64,000 bases of DNA from contig NZ_JAFBCE010000001.1 in the NCBI RefSeq assembly GCF_016907555.1, positions 806,001-870,000 of the forward strand, written 5' to 3'. Below, one piece after another: positions 1 to 9,033 of this stretch (its first letter is position 1; each line of letters opens with the position of its first letter). This DNA is from Microbacterium laevaniformans. Lineage in GTDB: Bacteria > Actinomycetota > Actinomycetes > Actinomycetales > Microbacteriaceae. The translations under genes and the position numbers were made by a program. The notes beneath the pieces are model-generated. The model made no database searches. It worked only from the letters and a program-made list of their open reading frames with translations, and was not told the origin of the DNA.

Positions 1-2208
1 TCGGACGGCATGATCGCCTCGGCCCGCGAGCTCGGGCTGGGTGACGAGCACAACGGCATCCTGCGGCTCGTCGAGCTGGGCCTCGATCCGGAGGTCGGCA
101 CCGACGCGATCGCCCTGCTGGGCCTCGACGACGTCGCCGTCGACGTCAACGTCACCCCTGACCGTGGCTACGCCCTGTCGATCCGTGGCATCGCCCGTGA
201 GTACTCGCACGCGACCGGTGCCGCCTTCTCCGACCCCGCCGCCCACGCGTGGGACGACGTCCAGCCCGGCTCCGGATTCGCGATCGTCGTGGACGACCGT
301 GCGCCGCTGCGCGGCCGCGTCGGGGCCAGCGAGTTCGTCGCCCGCGTGGTTCGCGGGGTCGACCCGGCGCGGCCGACACCGCCCTGGATGGTGGCGCGGT
401 TGGCCCTCGCCGGCATCCGCTCGCTCGGCATCCTGATCGACATCACCAACTACGTCATGCTGGAGCTCGGCAACCCGATCCACGGGTACGACCTCGACAG
501 GCTGCAGGGCGGCATCACCGTCCGGCGCGCCGGCGAGGGGGAGAAGCTCACAACCCTCGACGGCAAAGAGCGCACGCTCAGCGCCGAGGACCTGCTCATC
601 ACCGACGATTCCGGCCCGATCGGCCTCGCCGGCGTGATGGGCGGCGGCACGACGGAGATGACGGACGCCACGCGCAACGTCCTCGTCGAGGCGGCGATTT
701 TCGATCCCACCACGATCGCCCGGACGGCCCGTCGCCACAAGCTGCCCTCGGAGGCCTCCCGCCGCTTCGAGCGCGGCGTCGACCCGCTGCTGCCGTTCGT
801 GGCAGCCCGCCGCGTCGCCGACCTCATGGTCGAGCTTGCCGGCGGCACTCTCGATCCGGAGTTCGGCGGTGCGGTGTTCGGCGAGGTCGTCGTCGACGGC
901 ATCGAGCTGCCTCGGCCCTTCATCCCGGGCCTCATCGGCGTCGACTACACGGATGCCGAGATCATCGACGCGCTGGAGATGGTGGGCTGTGAGGTGACCG
1001 ACGTCGACCAGGCCTTCGCCGAGGCCCTGGTGCTCGACGGGGAGGAGCCGGCGGACATCCCCGGTGGGGGATGGTTCGTCATCCCGCCGACGTGGCGTCC
1101 GGACCTCACCGACAAGTGGACGCTCGCCGAGGAGGTCGCGCGCATCCACGGACTCGAGCGGATCCCGTCGGTGCTGCCGACTCCGCCCTCCGGTCGCGGC
1201 CTCACACCGCTGCAAAAGGGGCGACGTCGCGTGGCCAACGCGCTCGCCGCCGCCGGCTTCGTCGAGACTCCGTCCTTCCCGTTCTCCACGGCGGAGGCCA
1301 ACGCGCTGCACGGGTCGGCGTCGGGGGACCCGATGGCGTCCGTCAAGCTCGCGAACCCCCTCGACGGCCAGGCTCCGTATCTGCGCCGTTCGCTCGTCCC
1401 GGGGCTGCTTCAGGTCGCGCACCGCAACCAGGCGCGCGGCTTCGCCGATCTCGCGCTGTTCGAGACGGGGCTCGTGTTCATGCCCGAGGAGGGCGTCGTC
1501 TACGGCACCGACACCGTGCCGCCGCTGGCCGTGCGTCCGGACGACGAGACGCTCGCCGCTCTGAACACCGCGCTGCCGCCGCAGCCGCGCCACGTGGCCG
1601 TCCTGCTCACCGGCGACGTCGTGGCCAAGCAGCCCGGCCACAGCCCCGTCGCCGCCGACCTCTCGGACGTCCTCGGCGCCGTGCAGGCTATCGCGGCCGG
1701 CGCGGGCGTGCGGATCGAGGTCGCGCAGGGGCAGCGCGCCGCGCTCCACCCCGGCCGTGCGGGCATCCTGACGGTCGCCGGTCAGGAGGTCGGCTACGTC
1801 GGACAGGTGCTGCCGCAGGTGGCCGCCGACGCCGACCTGCACGGAGCCGTCTACGTCGCCGAGCTCGACCTCGACCTCATCCTGCGCCTCGCGGGTGCGC
1901 CCGACGTGGCGCCGTCGCTGTCGGGGTATCCGGCCGCGACGCAGGACGTCTCCCTCGTGGTCGCAGAAGACGTCGTCGCGGGAGATGTCGAGTCGGCACT
2001 GCGCGAGGGCGCGGGCGCGTTGCTGGAGGCCGTTCGCCTCGTCGACGACTACCGCGGCGGCGGGCTCGTCGAGGGCACCAAGAGCCTCACGTTCGCGCTG
2101 CGGTTCCGGGCACCGGACCGCACGCTCACCGCTGCCGAAGCCACGGAGGCCAAGCTGGCCGGCGTGGCGGTGGCCGCCGAGCGTTTCGGGGCGAGCATCC
2201 GGGAGTAG
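1..2208 (+). CDS. pheT: Phenylalanine-tRNA ligase beta subunit, 5'-truncated by window
   Basis: Beta subunit of the tetrameric PheRS, which charges tRNA-Phe in the cytoplasm. The frame is open from base 1 (it reads SDGMIASARELGLGD, the end of the N-terminal EMAP/OB tRNA-binding domain), so the first ATG at 10 is not the start. About 735 residues are visible, and roughly the first 100 of a usual 830-840 are missing. The B3/B4 editing region is recognisable (IDITNYVMLELGNPIHGYD near residue 145, EASRRFERGVDP near 250). The B5 and core domains follow, and the C-terminal FDX-ACB anticodon-binding domain ends the protein (ATQDVSLVV, KSLTFALRFRAPDRTLT). pheS is expected just upstream, outside the window. 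The gene is convergent with the following ATPase gene. Confidence 0.97.
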   Translation, partial: SDGMIASARELGLGDEHNGILRLVELGLDPEVGTDAIALLGLDDVAVDVNVTPDRGYALSIRGIAREYSHATGAAFSDPAAHAWDDVQPGSGFAIVVDDRAPLRGRVGASEFVARVVRGVDPARPTPPWMVARLALAGIRSLGILIDITNYVMLELGNPIHGYDLDRLQGGITVRRAGEGEKLTTLDGKERTLSAEDLLITDDSGPIGLAGVMGGGTTEMTDATRNVLVEAAIFDPTTIARTARRHKLPSEASRRFERGVDPLLPFVAARRVADLMVELAGGTLDPEFGGAVFGEVVVDGIELPRPFIPGLIGVDYTDAEIIDALEMVGCEVTDVDQAFAEALVLDGEEPADIPGGGWFVIPPTWRPDLTDKWTLAEEVARIHGLERIPSVLPTPPSGRGLTPLQKGRRRVANALAAAGFVETPSFPFSTAEANALHGSASGDPMASVKLANPLDGQAPYLRRSLVPGLLQVAHRNQARGFADLALFETGLVFMPEEGVVYGTDTVPPLAVRPDDETLAALNTALPPQPRHVAVLLTGDVVAKQPGHSPVAADLSDVLGAVQAIAAGAGVRIEVAQGQRAALHPGRAGILTVAGQEVGYVGQVLPQVAADADLHGAVYVAELDLDLILRLAGAPDVAPSLSGYPAATQDVSLVVAEDVVAGDVESALREGAGALLEAVRLVDDYRGGGLVEGTKSLTFALRFRAPDRTLTAAEATEAKLAGVAVAAERFGASIRE

Positions 2209-2217
2209 TGCGGCCTC

Positions 2218-2239
2218 GGGGTCCGTTCACCGCGACCCC
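2218..2239. terminator. Possible bidirectional terminator between pheT and the ATPase gene
   Basis: GGGGTC (2218-2223) and GACCCC (2234-2239) form a 6-bp GC stem with a 10-nt loop, placed where the two convergent genes end. It overlaps the last codons of the minus-strand gene and has no T run, so it is weak evidence. Confidence 0.3.
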
Positions 2240-3357
2240 CAATGCCAGGCGGGAACGTCTATGAACCCTTGGCCGACGACGGCGGTGCCGTTCTGATCCT
2301 TGCGCAACTCGACGCGAGCCGTCGCCGGGAGTGCCTCGACCAGCTCCCGCGCGTGCGAGACGACGAGCACCTGCGTGTGCTGGGCGGCATGCTGGATCAG
2401 CCGGGCGAGGGGTGCGAGCAGCGACACATGCAGGCTCGCCTCCGGCTCGTTGAGCACCAGCAGCGGCGCGGGCCGCGCCGGCAGGAGGGCCGTGCACAAC
2501 AGGAGATAGCGCAGCGTTCCGTCCGACAGTTCCGCCGCCTCCAGCGGGCGGAGCAGGCCGCTCTGGTGCAGGACCAGACGGAACAGGCCCTCGTTCGCCT
2601 GGACCTCCACGCGGGACCCCGGGAAGGCGTCGCGGACGGCCCGGTCCAGGGCGTCGCCGTGGCCGGCATCCACGATCGTAGCCCACGTGGCCGCCAGCGT
2701 CGCCCCGTCGTGCGACAGCGTCTGGGTGCGCGTCCCGACCTGCGGCCGGCGCGCGGGAGCCTCGGCATCCACGCGGAAATGGTCGTAGAACCGCCACCCG
2801 CCCATCGTGCGCCGCAGCGCCAGCAGCTCGGGCGCGGTATCGCCGTCGGCCAGGTCGGTCACGATGCTCTCGTAGGGCGCGAGACGCTGGTCGAGCTCGG
2901 TCCATCCGCCCTCGCGCACACGTGTGCTCTGTCGCCGCCGATCGATCAGCAGCGCCGCGGGTTTGGCCACCGGACCGGCGAAGACCTGCTCGCGCTTGAT
3001 CTCCGGGTCGCGGGCGAACGGGTTGGCGACGGAAGGGTCGGACTGCGGGATGCCGAGGTCGATGAGGTAGCCGAGCTCGTCGGAGGAGAACCCCAGCCTG
3101 AGGGCGATCGGGCCACGGCGCACCGTGCCCTGAGTGCCGCCGTTCTCCGGACCCGCCCACAGGACGGACGGCAGTCCTCCCTCGCGCGCCACGGCACCGA
3201 TCACCTCGCCACGCGCTGCGGCGGCGAGAAGGCGCAGTGCGCGGTAGAGGTTGGACTTTCCCGACCCGTTGGGGCCGGTGACCACGGTGAGCCCGCCCAG
3301 AGGCACCACGACATCCCGGAGGGAGCGGTAACCGGCGACGGCGAGGGTCTGCAGCAT
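2227..3357 (-). CDS. SMC/RecF-like AAA ATPase (COG4637-type)
   Basis: Predicted cytoplasmic ATPase of 376 residues, of the single-chain AAA_21/RecF-like class. The N-terminus MLQTLAVAGYRSLRDVVVPL is the typical start of this class. Walker A GPNGSGKSN lies at residues 28-36. An ABC-like signature (LSDGTLRYLLL) and Walker B (LLVLNEPEASLH) lie near residues 280-310, followed by a switch His region (VVSHARELVE). The start at 3357 is chosen because an earlier in-frame start at 3570 would overlap the divergent ABC gene, and because homology begins exactly here. The substrate is unknown. Such proteins are often near DNA-repair or defence genes, but nothing here shows that. It is convergent with pheT and divergent from the exporter ATPase. 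Confidence 0.8.
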   Translation of the reverse strand: MLQTLAVAGYRSLRDVVVPLGGLTVVTGPNGSGKSNLYRALRLLAAAARGEVIGAVAREGGLPSVLWAGPENGGTQGTVRRGPIALRLGFSSDELGYLIDLGIPQSDPSVANPFARDPEIKREQVFAGPVAKPAALLIDRRRQSTRVREGGWTELDQRLAPYESIVTDLADGDTAPELLALRRTMGGWRFYDHFRVDAEAPARRPQVGTRTQTLSHDGATLAATWATIVDAGHGDALDRAVRDAFPGSRVEVQANEGLFRLVLHQSGLLRPLEAAELSDGTLRYLLLCTALLPARPAPLLVLNEPEASLHVSLLAPLARLIQHAAQHTQVLVVSHARELVEALPATARVELRKDQNGTAVVGQGFIDVPAWHWGSR

Positions 3358-3402
3358 GCGGTCATCGTGCCGGAGCCTTCCGACACCCCGCAGAGGTCGG
3401 GC

Positions 3403-3408
3403 TAGGCT
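3403..3408 (+). promoter_or_regulatory. -10 element TAGGCT before the ABC ATPase start
   Basis: TAGGCT fits the actinobacterial TANNNT -10 and ends 8 nt before the ATG at 3417, so the transcript would be leaderless or nearly so. No convincing -35 is seen. Confidence 0.5.
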
Positions 3409-3416
3409 CGGCGGGG

Positions 3417-4187
3417 ATGACTGATACGCAGATGGTGCCCGCCCTGCAGCTTGCAGGCCTCGTGAAGCGCTTCGGCGACAAGACCGCGGTGGGCGGCGTC
3501 GACCTGGTCGTTCCCGCCGGATCGTTCTACGGGCTGGTCGGGCCCAACGGGGCCGGAAAGACGACGACACTGTCGATGGCCACCGGCCTGTTGCGACCCG
3601 ACGCCGGCGGCGCCTGGGTGCACGGCGTCGACGTGTGGGCCGACCCCGTGCGCGCCAAAGCCCTCATCGGCAACCTCGCTGACGGCGTCCGTCTGTTCGA
3701 TCGACTCACGGGCGAGCAGCTCATCACCTACACGGCGATGATGTTCTCGGTGCCGCGCGATCAGATCGCGCCTCGCGTGGCCGACCTGATCGCTCTGATG
3801 GACCTCGGCGAGGCCGCCGGAACGATCGTCGCCGACTACTCCGCGGGCATGACGAAGAAGGTCGCGCTTGCGTGCGCACTGGTGCACGCGCCGCGTCTCC
3901 TGGTGCTCGACGAGCCGTTCGAATCGGTCGACCCGGTCTCGGCGGCCAACATCGAGGACGTCCTGCGCTCCTACACGTCCTCGGGCGGCACGATCATCAT
4001 CTCCAGCCACTCGATGGACCTCGTGCAGCGTATGTGCGACCACGTCGCCGTCATCGCGGCCGGTCGCGTCCTGGCCGCCGGAACGGTCGACGAGGTGCGC
4101 GCGGGTGAGAGCCTGCAGGACCGTTTCCTCTCGCTCGTGGGAGGTCGCCACACGTCGGAGGGACCGCAGTGGTTGCGACAGTCCTGA
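3417..4187 (+). CDS. ABC-2-type transporter ATP-binding protein
   Basis: Nucleotide-binding subunit (256 aa) of a predicted exporter. Walker A GPNGAGKTT is at residues 42-50. A divergent signature YSAGMTKK lies near 145, Walker B LLVLDEPFESVD immediately follows, and the H-loop is SSHSMD. The SAGM signature in place of SGGQ, and the single-domain build, are typical of ABC-2 exporters. The gene overlaps the following permease gene by 19 bp, so the two are translationally coupled and probably form one transporter. The exported substrate cannot be read from the sequence. Confidence 0.88.
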   Translation: MTDTQMVPALQLAGLVKRFGDKTAVGGVDLVVPAGSFYGLVGPNGAGKTTTLSMATGLLRPDAGGAWVHGVDVWADPVRAKALIGNLADGVRLFDRLTGEQLITYTAMMFSVPRDQIAPRVADLIALMDLGEAAGTIVADYSAGMTKKVALACALVHAPRLLVLDEPFESVDPVSAANIEDVLRSYTSSGGTIIISSHSMDLVQRMCDHVAVIAAGRVLAAGTVDEVRAGESLQDRFLSLVGGRHTSEGPQWLRQS

Positions 4188-5749
4188 GGCTGAGGTACCG
4201 CATCCTCGGCAACAGCCTCGCGCGTCGCCCCTGGCAGCTGGTCGGCTTCTGCTTCGGCATTCTCTGGGCGCTCGGCATCCTCACGTCCGTGGTCGCGGGC
4301 CTCGTCGCCGTCGCGGTGTTCCAGGGCCTCGAGGCGGCGCGGGCCACGGTCGTGATCGGCGGATCCGCGCTCGTGCTCGGGTGGGTGCTGGGACCCGTGC
4401 TGATCGCGGGGATGGACACGACGGTGGATGCCGAGAAGCTCGCCCCGTTCCCGCTCAGCGCGACGCAGATCATGGCTGCACTGACCGCCACAGGCGTCAC
4501 CGGGATCCCCGGGATCGCCACGTCGATCGCCGCTCTCGCGACGATCGCGCTGTGGGTGCGCTGGCCCCTCGCCGCGATCGCCGCGGTCGTCTGCATCGTC
4601 CTCGGCGTGCTCACGTGCGTCGTCGCCTCCCGACTCGTCTCGGCGCTGTCCAGCGGTCTCGGCGGCAACCGCCGCGGCCGCGAGTTCGTGGGCACGATCG
4701 TGCTCATCCTGCTGATCATGGCCGGCCCGATGGTGACCGGGACCCTCGCCCTCACCTCCACCGCCGACGTCCGCGACCGGATACCGCGGATCGCGGACGT
4801 GCTCGGGTGGACGCCCATCGGCGCGGTGTGGGCCGTCCCCGCCGACGTCGCGGCCGGACAGGGGGTGAGCGCCGTGGCACGTCTGCTCATCGCCGCGGCG
4901 ACGCTCGCCGCGCTCTGGCTGCTGTGGGCGCGCGCTCTTCGCGGCGCCGTCACGACGCCGCGGCAGCGCGCGGCGAAGGTGGCCCGCTCGGGGGCGCTGG
5001 GGCTGTTCGGCCGCATGCCCACCGGCGGCGTCGGCGCGACCTGGGCGCGATCGCTCACGGCGTGGCTGCGCGATCCGCGATACCTCCGCCAACTGCTGAT
5101 CGTGCCGCTGTTCCCGCTGCTGTTCGCGTTCACGAGCGGTATCGACGGGTTCATGTTCTCGAGCTCGGCGGTGCTCGTCGCTCTCGTGCTGTGCCTCTCC
5201 GGCTACACCGACGTCTCCTACGACGGCACCGCTTTCGCCTCGGTGCTCGCGACCGGCATCCGCGGCCGCGACGACCGCCTGGGACGCCTTCTCGGCGCCG
5301 CGAGCATCGGCATCCCGCTGATCGTGCTGCTCGCCGTCGTGACCACGGCCGTCGGCGGCCGGCTCGAACATCTGCCCGGCATCCTCGGCGCCTCGCTGGG
5401 GCTGGTGCTCGGCGGCTACGGCGTCTCGGCCGTGTCCTCCGCTCTGCTCGTGACGCCGGTCGCCGCCCCCGGCGACAGCCCGTTCAAGAGCGTGCCGGGC
5501 CAGACGTTCCTGACCGGTCTGCTCGTGTTCGTCGTGATGGGCGCCTGCCTCGTCATCGGAGCGCCGGCTATCGCGTTCGCCGTCGCCGGGTTCATCACCG
5601 GCGCGGCCGTCTGGGGGTGGGTGGCGCTCGTCGTCGGCATCGTCGTCGGCGGGGGCGCCGCGGTCCTGGGGGTGTGGCTCGGCGGCCGGACGCTGGATCG
5701 CACCGGTCCTGACCTGCTCCAGCGCATCAGGGCCTTCCCGACGACATGA
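4169..5749 (+). CDS. ABC transporter permease, many membrane helices
   Basis: Integral membrane protein of 526 aa partnering the upstream ATPase. Long hydrophobic segments run through the protein (roughly 25-70, 95-150, 170-200, 230-250, 310-350, 370-420, 440-510), enough for 10-12 helices. No substrate-specific motif is recognised. The GTG start at 4169 lies within the ATPase gene, and the gene overlaps the following SDR gene by 4 bp (ATGA). The three genes therefore form one compact operon. Confidence 0.75.
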   Translation: MVATVLRLRYRILGNSLARRPWQLVGFCFGILWALGILTSVVAGLVAVAVFQGLEAARATVVIGGSALVLGWVLGPVLIAGMDTTVDAEKLAPFPLSATQIMAALTATGVTGIPGIATSIAALATIALWVRWPLAAIAAVVCIVLGVLTCVVASRLVSALSSGLGGNRRGREFVGTIVLILLIMAGPMVTGTLALTSTADVRDRIPRIADVLGWTPIGAVWAVPADVAAGQGVSAVARLLIAAATLAALWLLWARALRGAVTTPRQRAAKVARSGALGLFGRMPTGGVGATWARSLTAWLRDPRYLRQLLIVPLFPLLFAFTSGIDGFMFSSSAVLVALVLCLSGYTDVSYDGTAFASVLATGIRGRDDRLGRLLGAASIGIPLIVLLAVVTTAVGGRLEHLPGILGASLGLVLGGYGVSAVSSALLVTPVAAPGDSPFKSVPGQTFLTGLLVFVVMGACLVIGAPAIAFAVAGFITGAAVWGWVALVVGIVVGGGAAVLGVWLGGRTLDRTGPDLLQRIRAFPTT

Positions 5750-6609
5750 CCGATGTTCTGATCCTCGGCGGCACCGGCTGGCTTTCGGGCCGGATCGCCC
5801 GGCGCTGGCGGGATGCCGGTGCCGCCGTGACGGTACTCGCCCGCGGCGGCCGCGACGCGCCGGCCGGCACCCGGCTGGTCGTCGCCGATCGGGAGCGCGA
5901 CGATGCCTACACCGCCGTCGCGGATCGCGAGTGGGACGTGGCGGGCGCCGACGAGTCCGCCGCCCTCGCCGTCGCCGCCGAACCCGGCGACCCGTACGAC
6001 TACCGGCGCGAGAAGGCCGCCGCCGAGCAGGCCGTGACAGCCGCCCTCGGCCGCCGTGCGGCCGTGGTGCGCCCGGGACTGATCGTCGGCCAGGGTGACC
6101 CCACCGATCGCTTCGGCTACGGGGTCGCCCGCCTCGCCGCCGCGGCGGCCGAGCCCGTGCTGATTCCCGACGCACCCGGCGCGCGGGTGCAGGTGATCGA
6201 CGTCGACGACCTGACCGACTTCGTGGTCGAGGTGGGCGCGGCGCGCTTCACCGGTGCCGTCAATGCCGTCGGCGACAGTCTTCCGCTGGAGGCGGTGCTC
6301 GCCATCGCTCGCAGCGTCGCCGGTCACACCGGTGCGCTCGTCCCGGCATCCGCGCCGTGGCTCGTCGCGCACGGCGTGGGGTACTGGGCGGGGGAGCGAT
6401 CGCTGCCGCTGTGGCTGCCCGACGATGTGCCCGGCTTCGCGACTCGCGCCAATGGCACCTATCGCATTCTCGGCGGACGCCACAGGCCGCTGGAGGACGT
6501 GCTGCGGCGCGTGCTCGCCGATGAGCGCGAACGGGGACTGGACCGTCCCCGCTCCGCCGGGCTCACGCGCGCCGACGAGCGCGAGCTCCTCGATGCCCTT
6601 GCGCAGTGA
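5746..6609 (+). CDS. NAD-dependent epimerase/reductase-like SDR, apparently internally deleted
   Basis: The protein is 287 aa. The N-terminal Rossmann motif is clear (LILGGTGWLSGRIAR, residues 4-18), and later family landmarks follow (YDYRREKAAAEQAV, VVRPGLIVGQGDPTDRFGYG, VQVIDVDDLTDFV, and a C-terminal WLPDDVPGFATRANGTYR). Between DREWD (about 64) and GADESAAL (about 71) only two residues remain. Relatives of this family, from memory, carry about 45 residues there, including the beta strand and the SSxSxY segment with the catalytic Ser/Tyr region. The frame is intact, so this is an in-frame loss. The gene may be non-catalytic or a slowly decaying remnant. It overlaps the permease gene by 4 bp. 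Confidence 0.7.
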   Translation: MTDVLILGGTGWLSGRIARRWRDAGAAVTVLARGGRDAPAGTRLVVADRERDDAYTAVADREWDVAGADESAALAVAAEPGDPYDYRREKAAAEQAVTAALGRRAAVVRPGLIVGQGDPTDRFGYGVARLAAAAAEPVLIPDAPGARVQVIDVDDLTDFVVEVGAARFTGAVNAVGDSLPLEAVLAIARSVAGHTGALVPASAPWLVAHGVGYWAGERSLPLWLPDDVPGFATRANGTYRILGGRHRPLEDVLRRVLADERERGLDRPRSAGLTRADERELLDALAQ

Positions 6610-6619
6610 CGGCATCGAT

Positions 6620-6649
6620 TTGCGGCGACGACGCGCCGCGCGATAGCGT
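6620..6649 (+). promoter_or_regulatory. Predicted promoter of the arginine operon
   Basis: TTGCGG (6620-6625), an 18-bp spacer and TAGCGT (6644-6649). The -10 ends 6 nt before an ATG at 6656, so transcription would start on or next to that A and the first reading frame would be leaderless. It lies just after the SDR gene stop. Confidence 0.5.
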
Positions 6650-6655
6650 CTCCGC

Positions 6656-6730
6656 ATGCACGCCGCCGGTCCCGTCACCGTTGCCACGGTGCTGCGCGCG
6701 CGCCGACGTCAGGACGGCCGCCGACTCTAG
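6656..6730 (+). CDS. Candidate Arg-rich leader peptide upstream of argC
   Basis: A 24-codon frame, ATG to TAG, encoding MHAAGPVTVATVLRARRRQD followed by GRRL. Six of the last eleven residues are Arg (LRARRRQDGRRL), and two of the Arg codons are CGA, usually rare in such genomes. It starts 6 nt after the -10 box and ends about 100 nt before argC. Downstream, a stem CCC-T-GTC/GACGGG (6746-6763, bulged T) competes for bases 6761-6763 with a second stem, GGGTCGAG (6761-6768) with CTTCGAGCCC (6784-6793, one bulge). This is the layout of a ribosome-mediated attenuator, with translation of clustered Arg codons sensing charged tRNA-Arg. Chance is possible because Arg codons are common in GC-rich DNA. 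Confidence 0.4.
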   Translation: MHAAGPVTVATVLRARRRQDGRRL

Positions 6731-6829
6731 GCGACCCCGCGAGCTCCCTGTCGTCGTGACGGGTCGAGTCGCCGGTGTCGCCGCTTCGAGCCCACCGTTT
6801 GCCGACTCACGTCACAATAAGGTTGAACA

Positions 6830-7879
6830 ATGACCCTTTCGGTCGCCGTCTCCGGCGCTTCCGGCTATGCCGGCGGCGAGATCCTGCGCCTCCTCGCCGC
6901 TCATCCCGACGTCCACATCCGCACCGTCACCGCGCACAGCAACGCCGGCGATGCGCTCATCCAGCATCAGCCCCACCTGCGTTCGCTGGCCGACCTCACC
7001 CTGCAGCCGACGACGCCCGAGGTGCTCGCGGGCCACGACGTGGTCTTCCTCGCGCTCCCGCACGGTCAGTCCGGTCAGTACACCGACGCGCTCGCCGACA
7101 CGCCCCTGGTCATCGACGCCGGTGCCGACCACCGTCTGATCTCGCCGGCGGCGTGGGACGCGTTCTACGGCGGCGCCTTCCACGAGCCGTGGACCTACGG
7201 CGTGCCGGAGCTGATCGTCGGCGCGGGCGGGCAGAAGCAGCGTGAGCACCTCGTCGGCGCCTCCCGCATCGCCGCCCCGGGCTGCAACGCCTCCACGGTG
7301 GCGCTGAGCCTCGTCCCCGGCGTCGCGGCCGGCGTCATCGATGCCCGCGACATCGTCAGCGTGCTGGCCGTGGGGTCCTCCGGGGCGGGTAAGAGCCTGA
7401 AGACGAACCTGCTCGCCTCCGAGATCCTCGGCACCGCGAACCCGTATGCCGTCGGCGGCACGCACCGCCACATCCCCGAGATCCAGCAGGCGCTCGCGGC
7501 CGCCGGTGCTCCCGATGCCCGCGTCTCGTTCACGCCGGTGCTGGTGCCGATGGCCCGCGGCATCCTGGCCACCTCCACGGCACCGATCGTGGACGGCGTG
7601 ACGGATGCCGAGATCCGCTCGGCCTGGGAGAGCGCGTACGACGGTGAGACGTTCGTGCAGCTGCTGCCCGAGGGGCAGTTCCCCCGCACGGCGGACGTTC
7701 TGGGCGCCAACACCGCCCTCGTCGGACTCGCGGTCGACCGCGCCGCGAACCGCGTCGTCGTCGTGACGGCCGTCGACAACCTCGTCAAGGGCACCGCCGG
7801 TGCCGCCATCCAGTCGATGAACATCGCCCTGGGCCTTCCCGAGGCCACGGGTCTGACCGTGAACGGAGTGGCACCGTGA
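6830..7879 (+). CDS. argC: N-acetyl-gamma-glutamyl-phosphate reductase
   Basis: Third step of arginine synthesis: NADPH-dependent reduction of N-acetylglutamyl phosphate to the semialdehyde. The protein is 349 aa, normal for the family. The NADP Rossmann motif GASGYAGGE is at residues 9-17, and the catalytic Cys152 sits in AAPGCNAST. The C-terminal half holds HRHIPEI and the dimer region. It is the first gene of argCJBDF; argJ overlaps its stop by 4 bp (GTGA). The 220-bp region ahead carries the promoter and candidate leader peptide. Confidence 0.97.
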   Translation: MTLSVAVSGASGYAGGEILRLLAAHPDVHIRTVTAHSNAGDALIQHQPHLRSLADLTLQPTTPEVLAGHDVVFLALPHGQSGQYTDALADTPLVIDAGADHRLISPAAWDAFYGGAFHEPWTYGVPELIVGAGGQKQREHLVGASRIAAPGCNASTVALSLVPGVAAGVIDARDIVSVLAVGSSGAGKSLKTNLLASEILGTANPYAVGGTHRHIPEIQQALAAAGAPDARVSFTPVLVPMARGILATSTAPIVDGVTDAEIRSAWESAYDGETFVQLLPEGQFPRTADVLGANTALVGLAVDRAANRVVVVTAVDNLVKGTAGAAIQSMNIALGLPEATGLTVNGVAP

Positions 7880-9033
7880 GCGTCACCGCCCCTGCAGGAT
7901 TCGCCGCCGCCGGCGTCGTGGCCGGTCTCAAATCGACCGGCAGGCCCGACGTCGCCGTCGTCGTCAACCGCGGCCCGCTGAAGGTCGGAGCCGCCGTGTT
8001 CACCAGCAATCGTGCCAAGGCCAACCCGATCCTGTGGTCGCAGCAGGCCATTCAGGACGGCACCGTCGAGGCGATCGTGCTCAACTCGGGCGGCGCCAAC
8101 TGCTTCACCGGGGCGTTCGGTTTCCAGACCACTCATCAGACGGCGGAGAAGGCCGCCGAGCTGCTGAGCATCAGCCCCGGCGACGTGCTCGTGTGCTCCA
8201 CCGGGCTCATCGGCACGGGCGACGAGGTCTTCCGCGGGAAGGTCCTTGCCGGTACCGAGGCGGCGATCTCCGCCCTCTCGGACGACGGCGGCGACCACGC
8301 GGCGCGCGCCATCATGACGACCGACACCGTACCCAAGACCGCTGTCTTCGCCGGTGACGGGTGGACCATCGGGGCGATGGCCAAGGGTGCGGGGATGCTC
8401 GCTCCGGGCCTTGCCACGATGCTCGTGGTCATCGCGACCGACGCGGTGCTGTCGGCCGACGAGGCGGATGCGCATCTGCGCGCCGCCACCCGGGTGAGCT
8501 TCGACCGACTCGACTCCGACGGCTGCATGTCGACCAACGATCAGGTGACGCTGATGGTCAGTGGCGCGAGCGGCGTGACGCCCGACGCGGACGCGTTCCG
8601 TGCGGCTCTCGTCGAGGTGTGCACGAGTCTCGCTCGACAGCTCCAGGCGGATGCCGAGGGTGCGAGCCACGACATCACCATCCGGGTGGTGGGCGCGGCA
8701 TCCGAGGACGACGCCGTCGAGGTGGGGCGCTCCGTCGCACGCAACAACCTCTTCAAGGCCGCGATCTTCGGAAACGACCCCAACTGGGGCCGCGTGCTGG
8801 CCGCGATCGGGACGACGCAGGCGGCCTTCGATCCGTACGCCGTCGACGTCAGCTTCAACGGGGTGCGACTGTGCAGCGCGGGCGCACCGGACCGCCCCCG
8901 GGAGGAGGTCGACCTCACGCCGCGCGCGACCGACGTGCTCATCGACCTCAAGGAGGGCGAGGAGGAGGCGACGATCTTCACGAACGACCTGACGCACGAC
9001 TACGTGCACGAGAACAGCGCGTACAGCTCATGA
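7876..9033 (+). CDS. argJ: Bifunctional ornithine acetyltransferase / N-acetylglutamate synthase
   Basis: 385 aa. It recycles the acetyl group from N-acetylornithine to glutamate, and in bifunctional forms also makes N-acetylglutamate from acetyl-CoA. The precursor self-cleaves: the sequence [18 protein letters not shown] holds the nucleophile Thr181, so alpha and beta chains form between Ala180 and Thr181. The oxyanion-hole segment STGLIGTG is near 108-115. Both chains are complete, ending [11 protein letters not shown] start, 4-bp overlaps on both sides. Its presence indicates the cyclic acetyl pathway in this organism. Confidence 0.96.
   Translation: MSVTAPAGFAAAGVVAGLKSTGRPDVAVVVNRGPLKVGAAVFTSNRAKANPILWSQQAIQDGTVEAIVLNSGGANCFTGAFGFQTTHQTAEKAAELLSISPGDVLVCSTGLIGTGDEVFRGKVLAGTEAAISALSDDGGDHAARAIMTTDTVPKTAVFAGDGWTIGAMAKGAGMLAPGLATMLVVIATDAVLSADEADAHLRAATRVSFDRLDSDGCMSTNDQVTLMVSGASGVTPDADAFRAALVEVCTSLARQLQADAEGASHDITIRVVGAASEDDAVEVGRSVARNNLFKAAIFGNDPNWGRVLAAIGTTQAAFDPYAVDVSFNGVRLCSAGAPDRPREEVDLTPRATDVLIDLKEGEEEATIFTNDLTHDYVHENSAYSS

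Noticed and set aside
3971..6175. 734-codon minus-strand frame opposite the ABC permease and SDR genes
   Set aside because: Its composition (Arg, Gly, Asp, His repeats) is the shadow of GC-rich codons on the other strand, and the plus-strand genes have clear domains.
6606..6833. 75-codon plus-strand frame before argC
   Set aside because: It covers the promoter and leader region in another frame, with Ser/Arg/Pro-rich random composition; the 24-codon frame at 6656 fits the promoter better.
7195..9009. 604-codon minus-strand frame opposite argC/argJ
   Set aside because: Antisense shadow of two certain genes; no domain, no initiation signal.
8361..9029. Long N-terminal extension of argB
   Set aside because: Lies within argJ; the ATG at 9030 with ATGA overlap is the family start.
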